Assembly: GCF_900142165.1 (NCBI RefSeq)
Contig: NZ_FQZY01000046.1
Location: 1-33,948 of the forward strand
Origin: Hespellia stercorisuis DSM 15480
GTDB taxonomy: Bacteria > Bacillota > Clostridia > Lachnospirales > Lachnospiraceae
Length of the DNA: 33,948 nucleotides
Direction of reading: 5' to 3'
The translations under genes were made by a program, and so were the position numbers. The notes under the pieces were generated by a model. The model saw nothing but the letters and a program-made list of their open reading frames with translations, made no database searches and had not been told where the DNA came from. Below, one piece after another: positions 1 through 8,567 of this stretch. The first letter of the stretch is position 1, and every line of letters begins with the position of its first letter.

Positions 1-1
1 C

Positions 2-313
2 ACAACCAAAAAGCGTGGTCGAAAGAAAAAGACCAAGGTACTAAATCTAATTGACAGACTTGTGAATTACAAGGCATCAGTCTGCTTATTTATAAAGAAT
101 CTCTGTGTTCCGTTTGATAATAACCTTGCGGAACGTGATTTGCGCATGATTAAGGTTAAAACCAAGGTCTCAGGATGTTTTCGCAGTGAGGAAGGCGCAC
201 AGGAATATCTTACAATCATGAGCTATATTGGGACTGCTCATAAGCATGGAATAAATGCTTTTACAGCAATCAGAGAAGCCCTTTTAGGGAATTCCGATAT
301 CATCTTTAACTAA
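2..313 (+). mobile_element. IS66-family transposase, C-terminal fragment cut by window edge
   Basis: The frame is open from base 2 to a TAA at 311-313, giving 103 residues with no start inside the window. It begins with a basic stretch (KKRGRKKKTK) followed by NLIDRL, then FDNNLAERDLRMIKVK, SGCFRSEEGA and the closing YIGTAHKHGINAFTAI. This is the conserved C-terminal end of the DDE transposase of IS66 elements, where the last catalytic Glu lies in the NLAERDLR segment. The protein would cut and join the element's DNA ends; usually it needs the accessory genes tnpA and tnpB, which would lie to the left. The stop is only 15 bases from the stop of the opposing gene, so the element's right end must lie in the junction. 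Family assignment is confident; whether the element is intact cannot be seen. Confidence 0.9.
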
Positions 314-314
314 T

Positions 315-332
315 GGAGTTCTGAACAGTTAC
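315..332. repeat. Putative right terminal inverted repeat of the IS66 element
   Basis: Read on the minus strand, this stretch starts GTAACTGTTCAGAAC. IS66 elements typically have terminal repeats beginning GTAA, and the stretch sits just after the transposase stop. The next bases outward (aaaaaaac) could be the usual 8-bp target duplication. The other end is outside the window, so this is an inference from position and the GTAA end. Confidence 0.45.
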
Positions 333-1252
333 AAAAAAACAATAGTGAGCAGACTGGTTACCAGAGCGGTGACCAGTTTTTCTGTTATATAGGGACGAAT
401 GGAGATCGAAGTCCCACGGAGCATACATCTGGTCTGGAAAATCGAACAGACGCCGCCAAAAGATGCCATAGGGAGAACCAGCAGGAGCAGCTGTGTTTCT
501 GTCAGTGGAAGCTGCCGGAGAAAGAGGAGCCCACTGGTAATCTCCAGATTGGCAAGGAGACAGAGCAGCCGGGGCATTGAACAAAGGTGCGCACCGATTG
601 TGAGGATGATTGTGAACAGCATGATATATCCGGCTACGTAAATCAGTGTTTCGAAGCCGTTCAGGATGGCGTTGTTCAGCAGAATAAAAGTATCCCTGCT
701 GCGCGCAGAGCCGGAAGGAGCAGGGAGTGTACCGGCACAGAGCCGGCTGCCAGTCAGATAAAAGAAACGGTATGGGATACTCACAATCAGTGGTGCGGCA
801 ATCAGAATCAGCAGAATCCGGGAAACAGGCCATACATTTTTCAGGATGACAGCAGCGATGTAATCGATGATAAAAACAGGGCTGGCGTTGTTACAGAAAG
901 ATAGCAGATAACCGGCCTCCTGTTCTGTGATTTTTTTTGCAGAAAATAACTGTGCCGTGATTTTGGCACCCATGGGATACCCACAGAGAAAACCGACGAT
1001 AACCGCAAAACTTCCGGCTTTTGAAACGCCGAGGAGCGGACGCAGAATGGGGTAGACCAGGTCTGTCATGTAATGGATGGAATTTGTCTCCAGCAGGAGT
1101 GAGGAGAGGATGACAAAGGGGAACAGAGTCGGGAGAACCGTGCGAAACCAGAGATCAAGCCCGCGCGATGCTCCCTGGAAAACTTCATGTGGGAAACAAA
1201 GAAAAAGGAAAAACAGTAGAAGGATGCAGAAAGATGTAAGACGATGTCTCAT
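329..1252 (-). CDS. YlbJ-like sporulation/nucleoside-gate integral membrane protein
   Basis: A 307-residue polytopic membrane protein with hydrophobic segments along its whole length. The motifs GFLCGYPMGAK and FCNNASPVFI are hallmarks of the nucleoside-recognition (Gate) domain found in YlbJ, SpoVM-era sporulation membrane proteins and related transporters. B. subtilis YlbJ is needed for spore formation; the molecular role is not firmly known. I chose the ATG at 1250-1252 because GGAGG lies about 10 bases upstream on the minus strand; the frame is open 10 codons further but without a better site. The protein is shorter than B. subtilis YlbJ (about 400 residues). Its TAA stop (329-331) falls in what looks like the end of the IS66 element, so the C-terminus may be truncated. 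It stands alone, divergent from the next gene. Confidence 0.75.
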   Translation of the reverse strand: MRHRLTSFCILLLFFLFLCFPHEVFQGASRGLDLWFRTVLPTLFPFVILSSLLLETNSIHYMTDLVYPILRPLLGVSKAGSFAVIVGFLCGYPMGAKITAQLFSAKKITEQEAGYLLSFCNNASPVFIIDYIAAVILKNVWPVSRILLILIAAPLIVSIPYRFFYLTGSRLCAGTLPAPSGSARSRDTFILLNNAILNGFETLIYVAGYIMLFTIILTIGAHLCSMPRLLCLLANLEITSGLLFLRQLPLTETQLLLLVLPMASFGGVCSIFQTRCMLRGTSISIRPYITEKLVTALVTSLLTIVFL

Positions 1253-1426
1253 AAATAGCTGTCCTCCGAGGGCAATTATCATATTGCAGAATCAGACAGT
1301 TGAAAGATGGCAGGCAGGAATGAAACACATGGCCCTTCGACGCTGATATCACATTATATGAACACACGGAGAACTATATGAGGACTCGGATTCATATACT
1401 TTAAATAATGCCTTGGTGGAGAACTT

Positions 1427-2263
1427 GTGTCATCACAGAGAATAAAATTCAATCTGTTTCTACTGGTGCTGTTGTCAGCGCTGTTTGTAGAACTTTCCAT
1501 TGCAGAACTTACAGAGAAGAGTGAGCAGTCGAGACTGACAGAAGACACCGTCCATGCGGACGCGTTCAGAAGACAGAAGGTGGAACCGGCTATGGCAGCA
1601 TACATCCGGACCCTTGACCAGCCAGGAGAGAATCTGGCACTTTACTGGCTGGAAACTGATTTTGGAAAAGAGCGGATGGAGACGGTATGGGGAGCGGAGA
1701 CACTTGCGGATTTTCGCCAGAAGTGGAAGAACCATCCGGACTATCCGGAGTATCGAAAGTGGTGCAGTGCGATTTATGACGATGCGAAGTGCTTTCCGGT
1801 TCCGAAGTTCATAGAAAAGAGAGCCGGGGTGACATTTGAGGATTCCTGGATGTATGAACGGAATTACGGTGGAAAGAGCGGGCATGAAGGGTGTGATATC
1901 ATGGCGGGGGAAAATATCAGAGGTTATTACCCTGTGCTCAGCATGACGGATGGGACCGTAACACAAAAAGGGTGGCTTCCGAAGGGAGGATACCGGATTG
2001 GTGTAATGAGCGACCACGCAGTTTATTTTTACTATGCTCATCTGGATTCCTATGCGGATCTGGAGGAGGGAGATCGGGTAAAATCGGGGGAACTGTTGGG
2101 ATTTATGGGAGATTCCGGGTACGGGGAAACCGAGGGAACCGTGGGAAAATTCCCAGTGCATCTGCACATCGGAATCTACCTGTGTGAGGGAACAGAAGAA
2201 ATCAGTGTGAATCCGTATGCATTATTGCACTATCTAGAAGACAAAAAAATAAAAATATGGTAA
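1427..2263 (+). CDS. M23 (LytM-type) peptidase-domain membrane-anchored protein
   Basis: This 278-residue protein starts at GTG, with a GGTGGAG ribosome site 6-7 bases upstream. Residues about 7-27 are a hydrophobic signal anchor. The C-terminal half carries the zinc-binding layout of M23 metallopeptidases: H153-x3-D157 (in GHEGCDI) and H245-L-H247 (in PVHLHIG), with G-rich barrel strands between them. M23 enzymes cut peptide cross-bridges in peptidoglycan, so an extracellular wall-remodelling role is likely. The segment between anchor and catalytic domain (about 30-130) has no domain I recognise. The zinc ligands are all present, so it may be active. Next to a YlbJ-like gene a spore-related role is possible but not shown. 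Confidence 0.82.
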   Translation: MSSQRIKFNLFLLVLLSALFVELSIAELTEKSEQSRLTEDTVHADAFRRQKVEPAMAAYIRTLDQPGENLALYWLETDFGKERMETVWGAETLADFRQKWKNHPDYPEYRKWCSAIYDDAKCFPVPKFIEKRAGVTFEDSWMYERNYGGKSGHEGCDIMAGENIRGYYPVLSMTDGTVTQKGWLPKGGYRIGVMSDHAVYFYYAHLDSYADLEEGDRVKSGELLGFMGDSGYGETEGTVGKFPVHLHIGIYLCEGTEEISVNPYALLHYLEDKKIKIW

Positions 2264-2339
2264 ACTATGACCTGAGATAGTTCTGTAAAGCAGAACCATG
2301 AAAATAGTAAATACTTAACCAGAGTGAGGAATATAGATA

Positions 2340-3719
2340 ATGAATTTACCAAAGGCATTTGAAGAAAAGATGCAGTCCCTGCTGAAAGGGGAATATGATC
2401 AGTATATAAACTGTTATGAGGAAAAGCGATGGTACGGCCTTCGGGTGAATACGAAAAAAATCAGTGTGGAGCGATTTCTGGAGATCGCCCCATGGCCGCT
2501 TGAGCCAATTCCGTGGATTGACAATGGATTTTATTATGACGGAGATACCGTGCAGCCGGCAAAACATCCCTATTATTTTGCAGGCTTATATTATCTTCAG
2601 GAACCGAGTGCCATGACGCCGGCCAGCCGTCTTCCGGTTGAGCCGGGAGATAAGGTTCTGGATGTTTGTGCCGCACCGGGCGGGAAAGCCACGGAGCTGG
2701 GAGCAAGGCTGCGGGGCGAGGGTGTTCTGGTGGCCAATGATATCAGCAGTTCCAGGGCGAAAGGCCTGCTCAAAAACATGGAATTGTTCGGAATCAACAA
2801 TATGTTGGTGCTGAGTGAGGAGCCGGGAAAGTTGATGGAATATTTCCCGGAATATTTTGACAAGATTTTGATTGATGCGCCCTGCTCGGGGGAGGGAATG
2901 TTCCGCAAGGACAGGAAGATGGTGAAGGCCTGGGAGGAACATGGCCCGGAGTTTTTTTCGAAAATCCAGAGAGGAATCATCCTGCAGGCGGCGGCAATGC
3001 TCAAACCCGGCGGAATGATGCTCTATTCGACCTGCACCTTCGATCCGACTGAGAATGAGCAGACAATCGAGTATCTGTTGCAGCAGCATCCGGAATTTCA
3101 CATTTGCCAGCTGGAGGGATACGAGGGCTTTGCCCAGGGAATGCCGGAGGTGACGGAATCCGGGGAGGAAACCTTAAAGAACACGGTGAGAATCTGGCCG
3201 CACCGGATGAAGGGCGAGGGGCATTTCCTGGCACTTCTCCGGAAGGGGGAAGAGGAGGCACGAGAGATTCGCTCTGTCAAAACTGGTTCGGTGAAAGTGG
3301 CGGAGGAACTGACACAATTTTTTAGGGCGGTTTCCTGGGAGATGGACTGGAACCGGCTGGACATACACGGAGAGAGAGTTTATTATATGCCGGAGGAACT
3401 TCCAGAGATGAAGGGAATCCGTTTTCTGAGGACCGGTCTGCTTCTGGGCGAGTTGAAGAAAAAAAGATTTGAGCCGAGTCAGGCGTTTGCGATGTGTTTA
3501 AAGAAAGATGAATACATGTATACAATCTCGCTTCCGCTGGAGGACGACCGCGTCATCAAGTATCTGAAAGGGGAAACTATTGACGTGGATGACCTGACAG
3601 GTCCGAAAGAAAAAGGGTGGTATCTGATCTGTGTGGATGATTTCCCACTCGGGTGGGGAAAATTAAACGGTGGATCGGTCAAGAACAAGTATCTTCCGGG
3701 ATGGAGATGGCAGTCATGA
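2340..3719 (+). CDS. rsmF: RsmF/RsmB-family rRNA cytosine-C5 methyltransferase
   Basis: A 459-residue NOL1/NOP2/Sun-family methyltransferase. The S-adenosylmethionine site reads VLDVCAAPGGKATEL, motif IV is DAPCSGEGMFRKD, and the catalytic-cysteine motif is YSTCTFDPTENEQ; the two cysteines used for m5C formation (PCSG and STCT) are present. The C-terminal ~150 residues match the layout of the extra RNA-binding region of YebU/RsmF, which methylates 16S rRNA (C1407 in E. coli). The exact target base here is inferred. ATG is preceded by GAGGAA. The stop overlaps the next start as ATGA (3716-3719), so the two rRNA modification genes are translationally coupled. Confidence 0.9.
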   Translation: MNLPKAFEEKMQSLLKGEYDQYINCYEEKRWYGLRVNTKKISVERFLEIAPWPLEPIPWIDNGFYYDGDTVQPAKHPYYFAGLYYLQEPSAMTPASRLPVEPGDKVLDVCAAPGGKATELGARLRGEGVLVANDISSSRAKGLLKNMELFGINNMLVLSEEPGKLMEYFPEYFDKILIDAPCSGEGMFRKDRKMVKAWEEHGPEFFSKIQRGIILQAAAMLKPGGMMLYSTCTFDPTENEQTIEYLLQQHPEFHICQLEGYEGFAQGMPEVTESGEETLKNTVRIWPHRMKGEGHFLALLRKGEEEAREIRSVKTGSVKVAEELTQFFRAVSWEMDWNRLDIHGERVYYMPEELPEMKGIRFLRTGLLLGELKKKRFEPSQAFAMCLKKDEYMYTISLPLEDDRVIKYLKGETIDVDDLTGPKEKGWYLICVDDFPLGWGKLNGGSVKNKYLPGWRWQS

Positions 3720-4426
3720 TCCGGCTGGACAAGTACCTTGCCGATATGGGGCTTGGAACCAGAAGCGAAGTAAAGCGCAGCATTGCCCGCGGAGCGGTTA
3801 CGGTGGATGGGCAGCCGGTAAGAAAGCCGGAACACAAGATTGACCAGACATCCAGTGAAGTGCGCTTTGACGGAGCCATTGTCGGTTATGAGGAATACGA
3901 GTATTATATGCTGAACAAACCTCAGGGTGTGGTGTCCGCCACGACGGACAATCGGGATAAAACTGTTCTGGATCTGATCGGGACTAAAAAAAGGAAGGAT
4001 CTGTTTCCGGTTGGAAGGCTGGACAAGGATACCGAGGGGCTGCTTCTGATCACCAATGACGGTGCATTGTCCCACAGCCTGCTCTCACCAAAGAAGCATG
4101 TGGATAAGGTCTATTATGCGAAGGTAGAGGGGATGGTCACTGCGGAGGATGTGGAAAAATTCCGTGAGGGGCTTGACATCGGTGAAAAACTTCCAACAAA
4201 ACCGGGAGAACTGGAAATACTGAAGTCCGCGGAGATTTCGGAAGTCCGGCTCACGATCCGGGAGGGAAAGTTCCATCAGGTGAAGCGGATGTTTCATGCA
4301 GTTGGAAAAGAAGTGGTGTATCTGAAACGCCTGCGGATGGGGAGCCTGGTTCTCGACGAGACACTTGCACCTGGAAACTACCGCCCGCTGTCCGGGCAGG
4401 AAGTGGCAGAATTAAAGAAAAAATAA
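3716..4426 (+). CDS. RsuA/RluB-family rRNA pseudouridine synthase
   Basis: A 236-residue protein with an N-terminal S4 RNA-binding domain (RLDKYLADMGLGTRSEVKRSI) followed by the RsuA-type catalytic domain. The catalytic motif GRLDKDTEGLLLITNDG places the nucleophilic Asp at about residue 103. VDKVYYAKVEG and EGKFHQVKRMFHAVG are also family hallmarks. It isomerises a specific uridine in rRNA, probably in the 16S subunit by its RsuA-like length. A longer frame begins at 3653, but the ATG at 3716, which overlaps the previous stop and has GGAGATGG upstream, gives the normal S4 domain start. It forms an RNA-modification pair with the upstream methyltransferase. Confidence 0.9.
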   Translation: MIRLDKYLADMGLGTRSEVKRSIARGAVTVDGQPVRKPEHKIDQTSSEVRFDGAIVGYEEYEYYMLNKPQGVVSATTDNRDKTVLDLIGTKKRKDLFPVGRLDKDTEGLLLITNDGALSHSLLSPKKHVDKVYYAKVEGMVTAEDVEKFREGLDIGEKLPTKPGELEILKSAEISEVRLTIREGKFHQVKRMFHAVGKEVVYLKRLRMGSLVLDETLAPGNYRPLSGQEVAELKKK

Positions 4427-4486
4427 AGAAAAAAAGAAAACTGATAGAAAAACGATAGAAAGAGCTGAACAAAGAGGTGAAGTTGT

Positions 4487-5155
4487 ATGCTGACGCAGAA
4501 AGAAGCAGTTATTTTTGATCTGGACGGATCGCTGGTGGATTCCATGTGGATCTGGCCGGATGTCGACCGGGAATATATGGAGAAATATCATCTGACTATG
4601 CCGGAGCGGTTTCACGACTGCATCGAGGGGATGAGCTACACGGAGACGGCACAGTATTTTCTGGATACATTTCCGACACTTCACTGTACCCTGGAGGATG
4701 TGCAGCGGGAGTGGCTGGAAATGTCCCACGAGCGTTACATTACGCAGGTGAAGCTAAAGCCTGGGGCGGAGGAGTTCCTGGAGGAGATGCACCGGCGAGG
4801 AGTGAAGCTGGGCATTGCTACCAGCAACACGAGAACACTGGTGGAGGATACGCTGGAGGCGCTGCACGTGTCGGCACTGTTCGATGATATCCGGACATCC
4901 TGCGAGGTGGCTGCCGGAAAACCGGCTCCGGATGTCTATCTGAGCGTCGCTGAAAGTCTGCACGTAAATCCGGAGCAGTGTCTGGTGTTCGAGGATGTTC
5001 CCAATGGAATCCGGGCGGGGAAAAACGCCGGCATGGCTGTCTGCGCCGTGGAAGATGATTTCTCTAAGCCACTGGCGGCGGTAAAACGGGAACTGGCAGA
5101 TTACTATATTCAGAACTATTATGACATTGCAAATAAAACGTACGAAGTACTGTAA
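4487..5155 (+). CDS. HAD-superfamily phosphatase, beta-phosphoglucomutase-like
   Basis: A 222-residue HAD subfamily IA hydrolase. Motif I is VIFDLDGSLVDS (nucleophile D11, acid/base D13), motif II is GIATSN, motif III Lys is in AAGKPAPDVYL, and motif IV is CLVFEDVPNGI. The helical cap lies between motifs I and II, as in beta-phosphoglucomutase-like and phosphoglycolate-type enzymes. It probably removes phosphate from a small metabolite, but the substrate cannot be read from sequence. The usual Thr of DxDGT is Ser here, a common conservative change. An AAAGAGGTG site precedes ATG; the next gene follows after 11 bases, suggesting cotranscription with ygiQ. Confidence 0.85.
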   Translation: MLTQKEAVIFDLDGSLVDSMWIWPDVDREYMEKYHLTMPERFHDCIEGMSYTETAQYFLDTFPTLHCTLEDVQREWLEMSHERYITQVKLKPGAEEFLEEMHRRGVKLGIATSNTRTLVEDTLEALHVSALFDDIRTSCEVAAGKPAPDVYLSVAESLHVNPEQCLVFEDVPNGIRAGKNAGMAVCAVEDDFSKPLAAVKRELADYYIQNYYDIANKTYEVL

Positions 5156-5166
5156 GGGAGAACAGG

Positions 5167-7074
5167 ATGAGCAAAGGATTTTTACCAGTCTGTAAACAGG
5201 ATATGAAAGAGCGGGGAATCAAGCAGCTGGATTTCGTCTATGTGATTGGGGATGCCTATGTGGATCATCCTTCCTTTGGGCATGCGATCATCAGCAGAAT
5301 CCTGGAGGCCAACGGATACCGCGTGGGAATCATTTCCCAGCCGGACTGGAAGGACAAGTCCAGCGTCACAGTTTTTGGGGAACCTAGACTGGGATTTCTG
5401 GTGAGCGGCGGCAATATGGATTCCATGGTGAATCATTTTTCCGTGTCAAAAAAAAGAAGAAAGACAGATGCTTACACTCCGGGAGGAGTCATGGGAAAGC
5501 GCCCGGATTATGCCACTGTGGTCTACAGCAATCTGATTCGCCAGACCTACAAGCACACCCCCATCATTCTCGGTGGAATCGAGGCCAGTCTCCGCAGAAT
5601 GGCACATTATGATTACTGGTCGGACAAGCTGAAGCGTTCGATTCTACTGGATTCCGGTGCAGATATTCTGTCCTATGGAATGGGAGAGCACTCGGTGGTG
5701 GAGATTGCGGATGCACTGAGCAGCGGTATTCAAGTGCAGGACATCACTTATATTGATGGTACGGTGGTGAAGACAAAGTCTCTGGATTCTGTTTATGACG
5801 CGGTGGTGCTCCCCGCATTTGCAGAGCTTCAGGCGGACAAGATGAATTACGCTAGAAGTTTCTATACACAGTACTGCAACACGGATCCATTTTCAGGGAA
5901 ACGCCTTGCAGAGCCCTATTCGGATCACCTCTATGTAGTACAGAATCCGCCGTCCAAGCCTCTGACACAGGAGGAGATGGACCGGGTCTATGAGCTGGAC
6001 TACATGCGTACCTATCATCCGTCCTATGAGAAGGCGGGAGGGATTCCGGCCATGTCGGAGGTAAAGTTCAGTCTGATCAGTAACCGGGGGTGCTTTGGGG
6101 GCTGCAGCTTCTGTGCACTGACTTTCCATCAGGGAAGAATCATTCAGGCGAGAAGCCAGGATTCGCTGGTGGCGGAGGCAGAGGAGCTGACGGGAGAACC
6201 GGATTTCAAAGGATACATCCACGATGTGGGCGGACCTACGGCCAATTTCAGGCAGCCGGCCTGTGAGAAACAGCTGAAATACGGAGCCTGCAGAAATAAG
6301 CAGTGTCTGTTTCCGAAGCCCTGTGAGAATCTGAATGTCAGTCACAACGATTACGTGCAGCTGCTGAGAAGACTCCGGAATATCCCGCGTGTAAAAAAGG
6401 TGTTTATACGATCTGGAATCCGGTTCGATTATCTGCTGGCGGATAAAGATCCGGCCTTCTTCGAGGAGCTGTGTCAATACCATGTGAGCGGTCAGCTGAA
6501 GGTGGCACCCGAGCATGTGTCGGACGCGGTGCTTGAGAAGATGGGAAAGCCGCGCAACAGTGTGTACAATCAGTTCGCGGAGCAGTTTGCGCAGTGGAAT
6601 GAACAGAATCATAAAAAGCAGTATCTGGTACCGTACCTGATGAGCTCTCATCCGGGCTCTTCCATGAAGGAGGCTGTGGAGCTTGCAGAGTACTGTAGGG
6701 ATCTGGGGTATATGCCGGAGCAGGTGCAGGATTTTTATCCCACACCGTCCACCATATCCACGTGTATGTATTACACGGGCGTGGATCCAAGGACCATGGA
6801 AAAAGTCTATGTTCCGAGAAATCCACATGAAAAGGCACTGCAGCGCGCTCTGATCCAGTACCGGAATCCGGCCAATTATCAGCTGGTGATGGAGGCCTTA
6901 AAGAAGGCAGGCAGAATGGATCTGGTGGGATTTGACAAGCACTGTCTGATACGTCCCCGCAAAACAGAGAAGGAAAAGAGCGGCTACAAGGGAAAGCACC
7001 CCGTGGAGAATTTCGAAAAGGTGAAAAAGAAGAAAGCGATCCGGAATCTGCACCAGAAGCAAAAGAGAAAATAG
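5167..7074 (+). CDS. YgiQ-family radical SAM protein
   Basis: A 635-residue protein whose length and motifs match the YgiQ family (UPF0313). The radical SAM iron-sulfur cluster motif is RGCFGGCSFC (Cys309, Cys313, Cys316). The N-terminal region (FVYVIGDAYVDHPSFGHAII) and C-terminal region (DFYPTPSTISTCMYYTGVDP) are also typical. The C-terminus is a basic, lysine-rich tail, as in many family members. Proteins of this family bind a [4Fe-4S] cluster and S-adenosylmethionine; their reaction is not established. Start ATG has AAGGGAGA upstream. The oxygen-sensitive cluster fits an anaerobic host. Confidence 0.93.
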   Translation: MSKGFLPVCKQDMKERGIKQLDFVYVIGDAYVDHPSFGHAIISRILEANGYRVGIISQPDWKDKSSVTVFGEPRLGFLVSGGNMDSMVNHFSVSKKRRKTDAYTPGGVMGKRPDYATVVYSNLIRQTYKHTPIILGGIEASLRRMAHYDYWSDKLKRSILLDSGADILSYGMGEHSVVEIADALSSGIQVQDITYIDGTVVKTKSLDSVYDAVVLPAFAELQADKMNYARSFYTQYCNTDPFSGKRLAEPYSDHLYVVQNPPSKPLTQEEMDRVYELDYMRTYHPSYEKAGGIPAMSEVKFSLISNRGCFGGCSFCALTFHQGRIIQARSQDSLVAEAEELTGEPDFKGYIHDVGGPTANFRQPACEKQLKYGACRNKQCLFPKPCENLNVSHNDYVQLLRRLRNIPRVKKVFIRSGIRFDYLLADKDPAFFEELCQYHVSGQLKVAPEHVSDAVLEKMGKPRNSVYNQFAEQFAQWNEQNHKKQYLVPYLMSSHPGSSMKEAVELAEYCRDLGYMPEQVQDFYPTPSTISTCMYYTGVDPRTMEKVYVPRNPHEKALQRALIQYRNPANYQLVMEALKKAGRMDLVGFDKHCLIRPRKTEKEKSGYKGKHPVENFEKVKKKKAIRNLHQKQKRK

Positions 7075-7121
7075 AGCATGGTGACAGAGACAAAAGAGGC
7101 AGACAGAAGGGAGCGGTTCAT

Positions 7122-7895
7122 ATGAAGATAGCAATTGTGACGGGAGCATCTTCCGGCATGGGAAGAGAGTTTGTAGTTCAGGTGCAGCATCTCTACAGCA
7201 GTCTGGATGAGGTCTGGGTGGTTGCGCGCAGGCAGGATCGGCTGGAGGCGCTGGTGGAGGACTCGAAGGTGACTATGCGGATCTTCTGCGGGGACCTGCA
7301 GAAGAAGCCGGTCTATGCACAGATAGCCAAAGTGCTGAAGGAAGAAAATCCAGATATCCGCATGCTGGTGAACGCCGCCGGATTTGGAAAAAATGGAACC
7401 GTGGAGGAGATTCTGGAGCGGGAGGAAGATGCACAGGAGCAGATGATCGACCTCAACTGCAAAGGGCTGACAAAGATGACGCTGCTGTGTCTGCCTTATA
7501 TGAAAAAAGGTGCACGGATCGTGAATCTGGCATCAGCCGCAGCTTTCTGTCCACAGCCGCATTTTGCAGTCTATGCGGCGACAAAAGCGTATGTGCTCAG
7601 CTTTTCCAGAGGTCTGGGCGCGGAGCTGAAGGAAAAAGGAATCTATGTGACCGCGGTCTGCCCAGGCCCGGTGGAGACAGAGTTTTTTAAAGTCTCCGGT
7701 CATGTGGGCGGCAAATTAAAAAAAGCGGTGATGGTAAAACCAGGTCCGGTGGTGAAGAGGGCACTGCAGGATGCGAGGGCGGGACGCCCACTTTCTATCT
7801 ACGGAACAACAATGAAAGGAACGGCGCTGGCCACGAAGGTGATCCCACATGATGTGTTTTTGAAACTGGAGACGACAGATCTGTTCCGGATGTAA
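7122..7895 (+). CDS. Short-chain dehydrogenase/reductase (SDR)
   Basis: A 257-residue classical SDR. It has the nucleotide-binding motif TGASSGMG near the N-terminus, NAAGFGKNG (NAG motif region), the catalytic Ser in NLASAAA, YAATKAY giving the YxxxK pair, and PGPVETEF after it. The family uses NAD(P)H to reduce or oxidise carbonyl/alcohol groups. An Arg-containing strand (VVARRQDRLE) after the second beta strand suggests preference for NADP(H). The specific substrate is unknown. It starts 48 bases after ygiQ, with GAAGGGAG upstream of the ATG, so cotranscription is plausible. Confidence 0.88.
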   Translation: MKIAIVTGASSGMGREFVVQVQHLYSSLDEVWVVARRQDRLEALVEDSKVTMRIFCGDLQKKPVYAQIAKVLKEENPDIRMLVNAAGFGKNGTVEEILEREEDAQEQMIDLNCKGLTKMTLLCLPYMKKGARIVNLASAAAFCPQPHFAVYAATKAYVLSFSRGLGAELKEKGIYVTAVCPGPVETEFFKVSGHVGGKLKKAVMVKPGPVVKRALQDARAGRPLSIYGTTMKGTALATKVIPHDVFLKLETTDLFRM

Positions 7896-7957
7896 AATCA
7901 TAGAAATACAAAGAACCAACAGAAATATACAAGAAGCAGATTCAGAGGAGAGTACAA

Positions 7958-8533
7958 ATGAAGATAGTAAAAGGGGAAGCAGGGTATCTGAGAAGTCAGA
8001 AAAAAATTGAAATCATAAAGGCAGCGGTCAGCTTCGGGCTGGTGTTTGCTATTTTAATCACAGGAATCGTCACCACAGGAAACAGGCTGAACTGGATGAC
8101 CATCATCGCTGTGTTGGGCTGTCTTCCGGCGTCAAAGGTGCTGGTCGGTGTCATCACAAGGATGCCATATAAGTCTATTGACAAAAAGATGGCGGATGAG
8201 ATTGCGGGGAAGACCACGTACCTGACCACAGTCTATGACATGATTATCACCAGCAGAGAGAAGATCATGCCGGTGGAATGTATGGTGATCTCGGATCACA
8301 CCGTCTGCGGCTATGCCAGCAGCAAAAAAGTGGATGTGCAGTATGCTGCTGACTATATAAAACAGATGTTAAATCAGAATAAGATCGATCATGTGACAGT
8401 GAAGCTGTTTGATGGATATACAAAGTTCATCACCAGAGCAGAGGGAATGAACAACATGGCAGCAATCGATGAACCGGAATCAAAAGAGCGGGAAGAACTG
8501 ATCCGACAGTTGATTCTGAGCATTTCCATGTAG
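7958..8533 (+). CDS. Conserved-type membrane protein of unknown function, two N-terminal TM segments
   Basis: A 191-residue protein I cannot assign to a named family. It starts with a short charged segment, then two closely spaced hydrophobic helices (about residues 23-41, VSFGLVFAILITGIVTTG, and 46-67, around NWMTIIAVLGCLPASKVLV). The remaining ~120 residues are soluble, alpha/beta-looking and end in acidic helices (EPESKEREELIRQL). This suggests a membrane-tethered cytoplasmic domain. AGAGGAGAG lies 8 bases upstream of ATG. It sits between the SDR and the pseudouridine synthase genes, all on one strand with short gaps. Confidence 0.7.
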   Translation: MKIVKGEAGYLRSQKKIEIIKAAVSFGLVFAILITGIVTTGNRLNWMTIIAVLGCLPASKVLVGVITRMPYKSIDKKMADEIAGKTTYLTTVYDMIITSREKIMPVECMVISDHTVCGYASSKKVDVQYAADYIKQMLNQNKIDHVTVKLFDGYTKFITRAEGMNNMAAIDEPESKEREELIRQLILSISM

Positions 8534-8567
8534 CGGTACACGGAAACAGAAAAGAAAGAGAGCGTTT

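Noticed and set aside
306-1346. Several plus- and minus-strand frames inside the YlbJ-like gene
   Set aside because: They are rich in Arg/Ser/Pro or Trp with no family motifs, and lie antisense or out of frame to a gene with clear motifs and ribosome site.
2285-2305. GTTCTG/CAGAAC hairpin between the M23 gene and rsmF as terminator
   Set aside because: Short stem without a T run; rsmF may have its own promoter but I could not identify one with confidence.
5893-6828. 311-residue minus-strand frame inside ygiQ
   Set aside because: It is an antisense shadow of a strongly conserved radical SAM gene; it has no motifs and no ribosome site.
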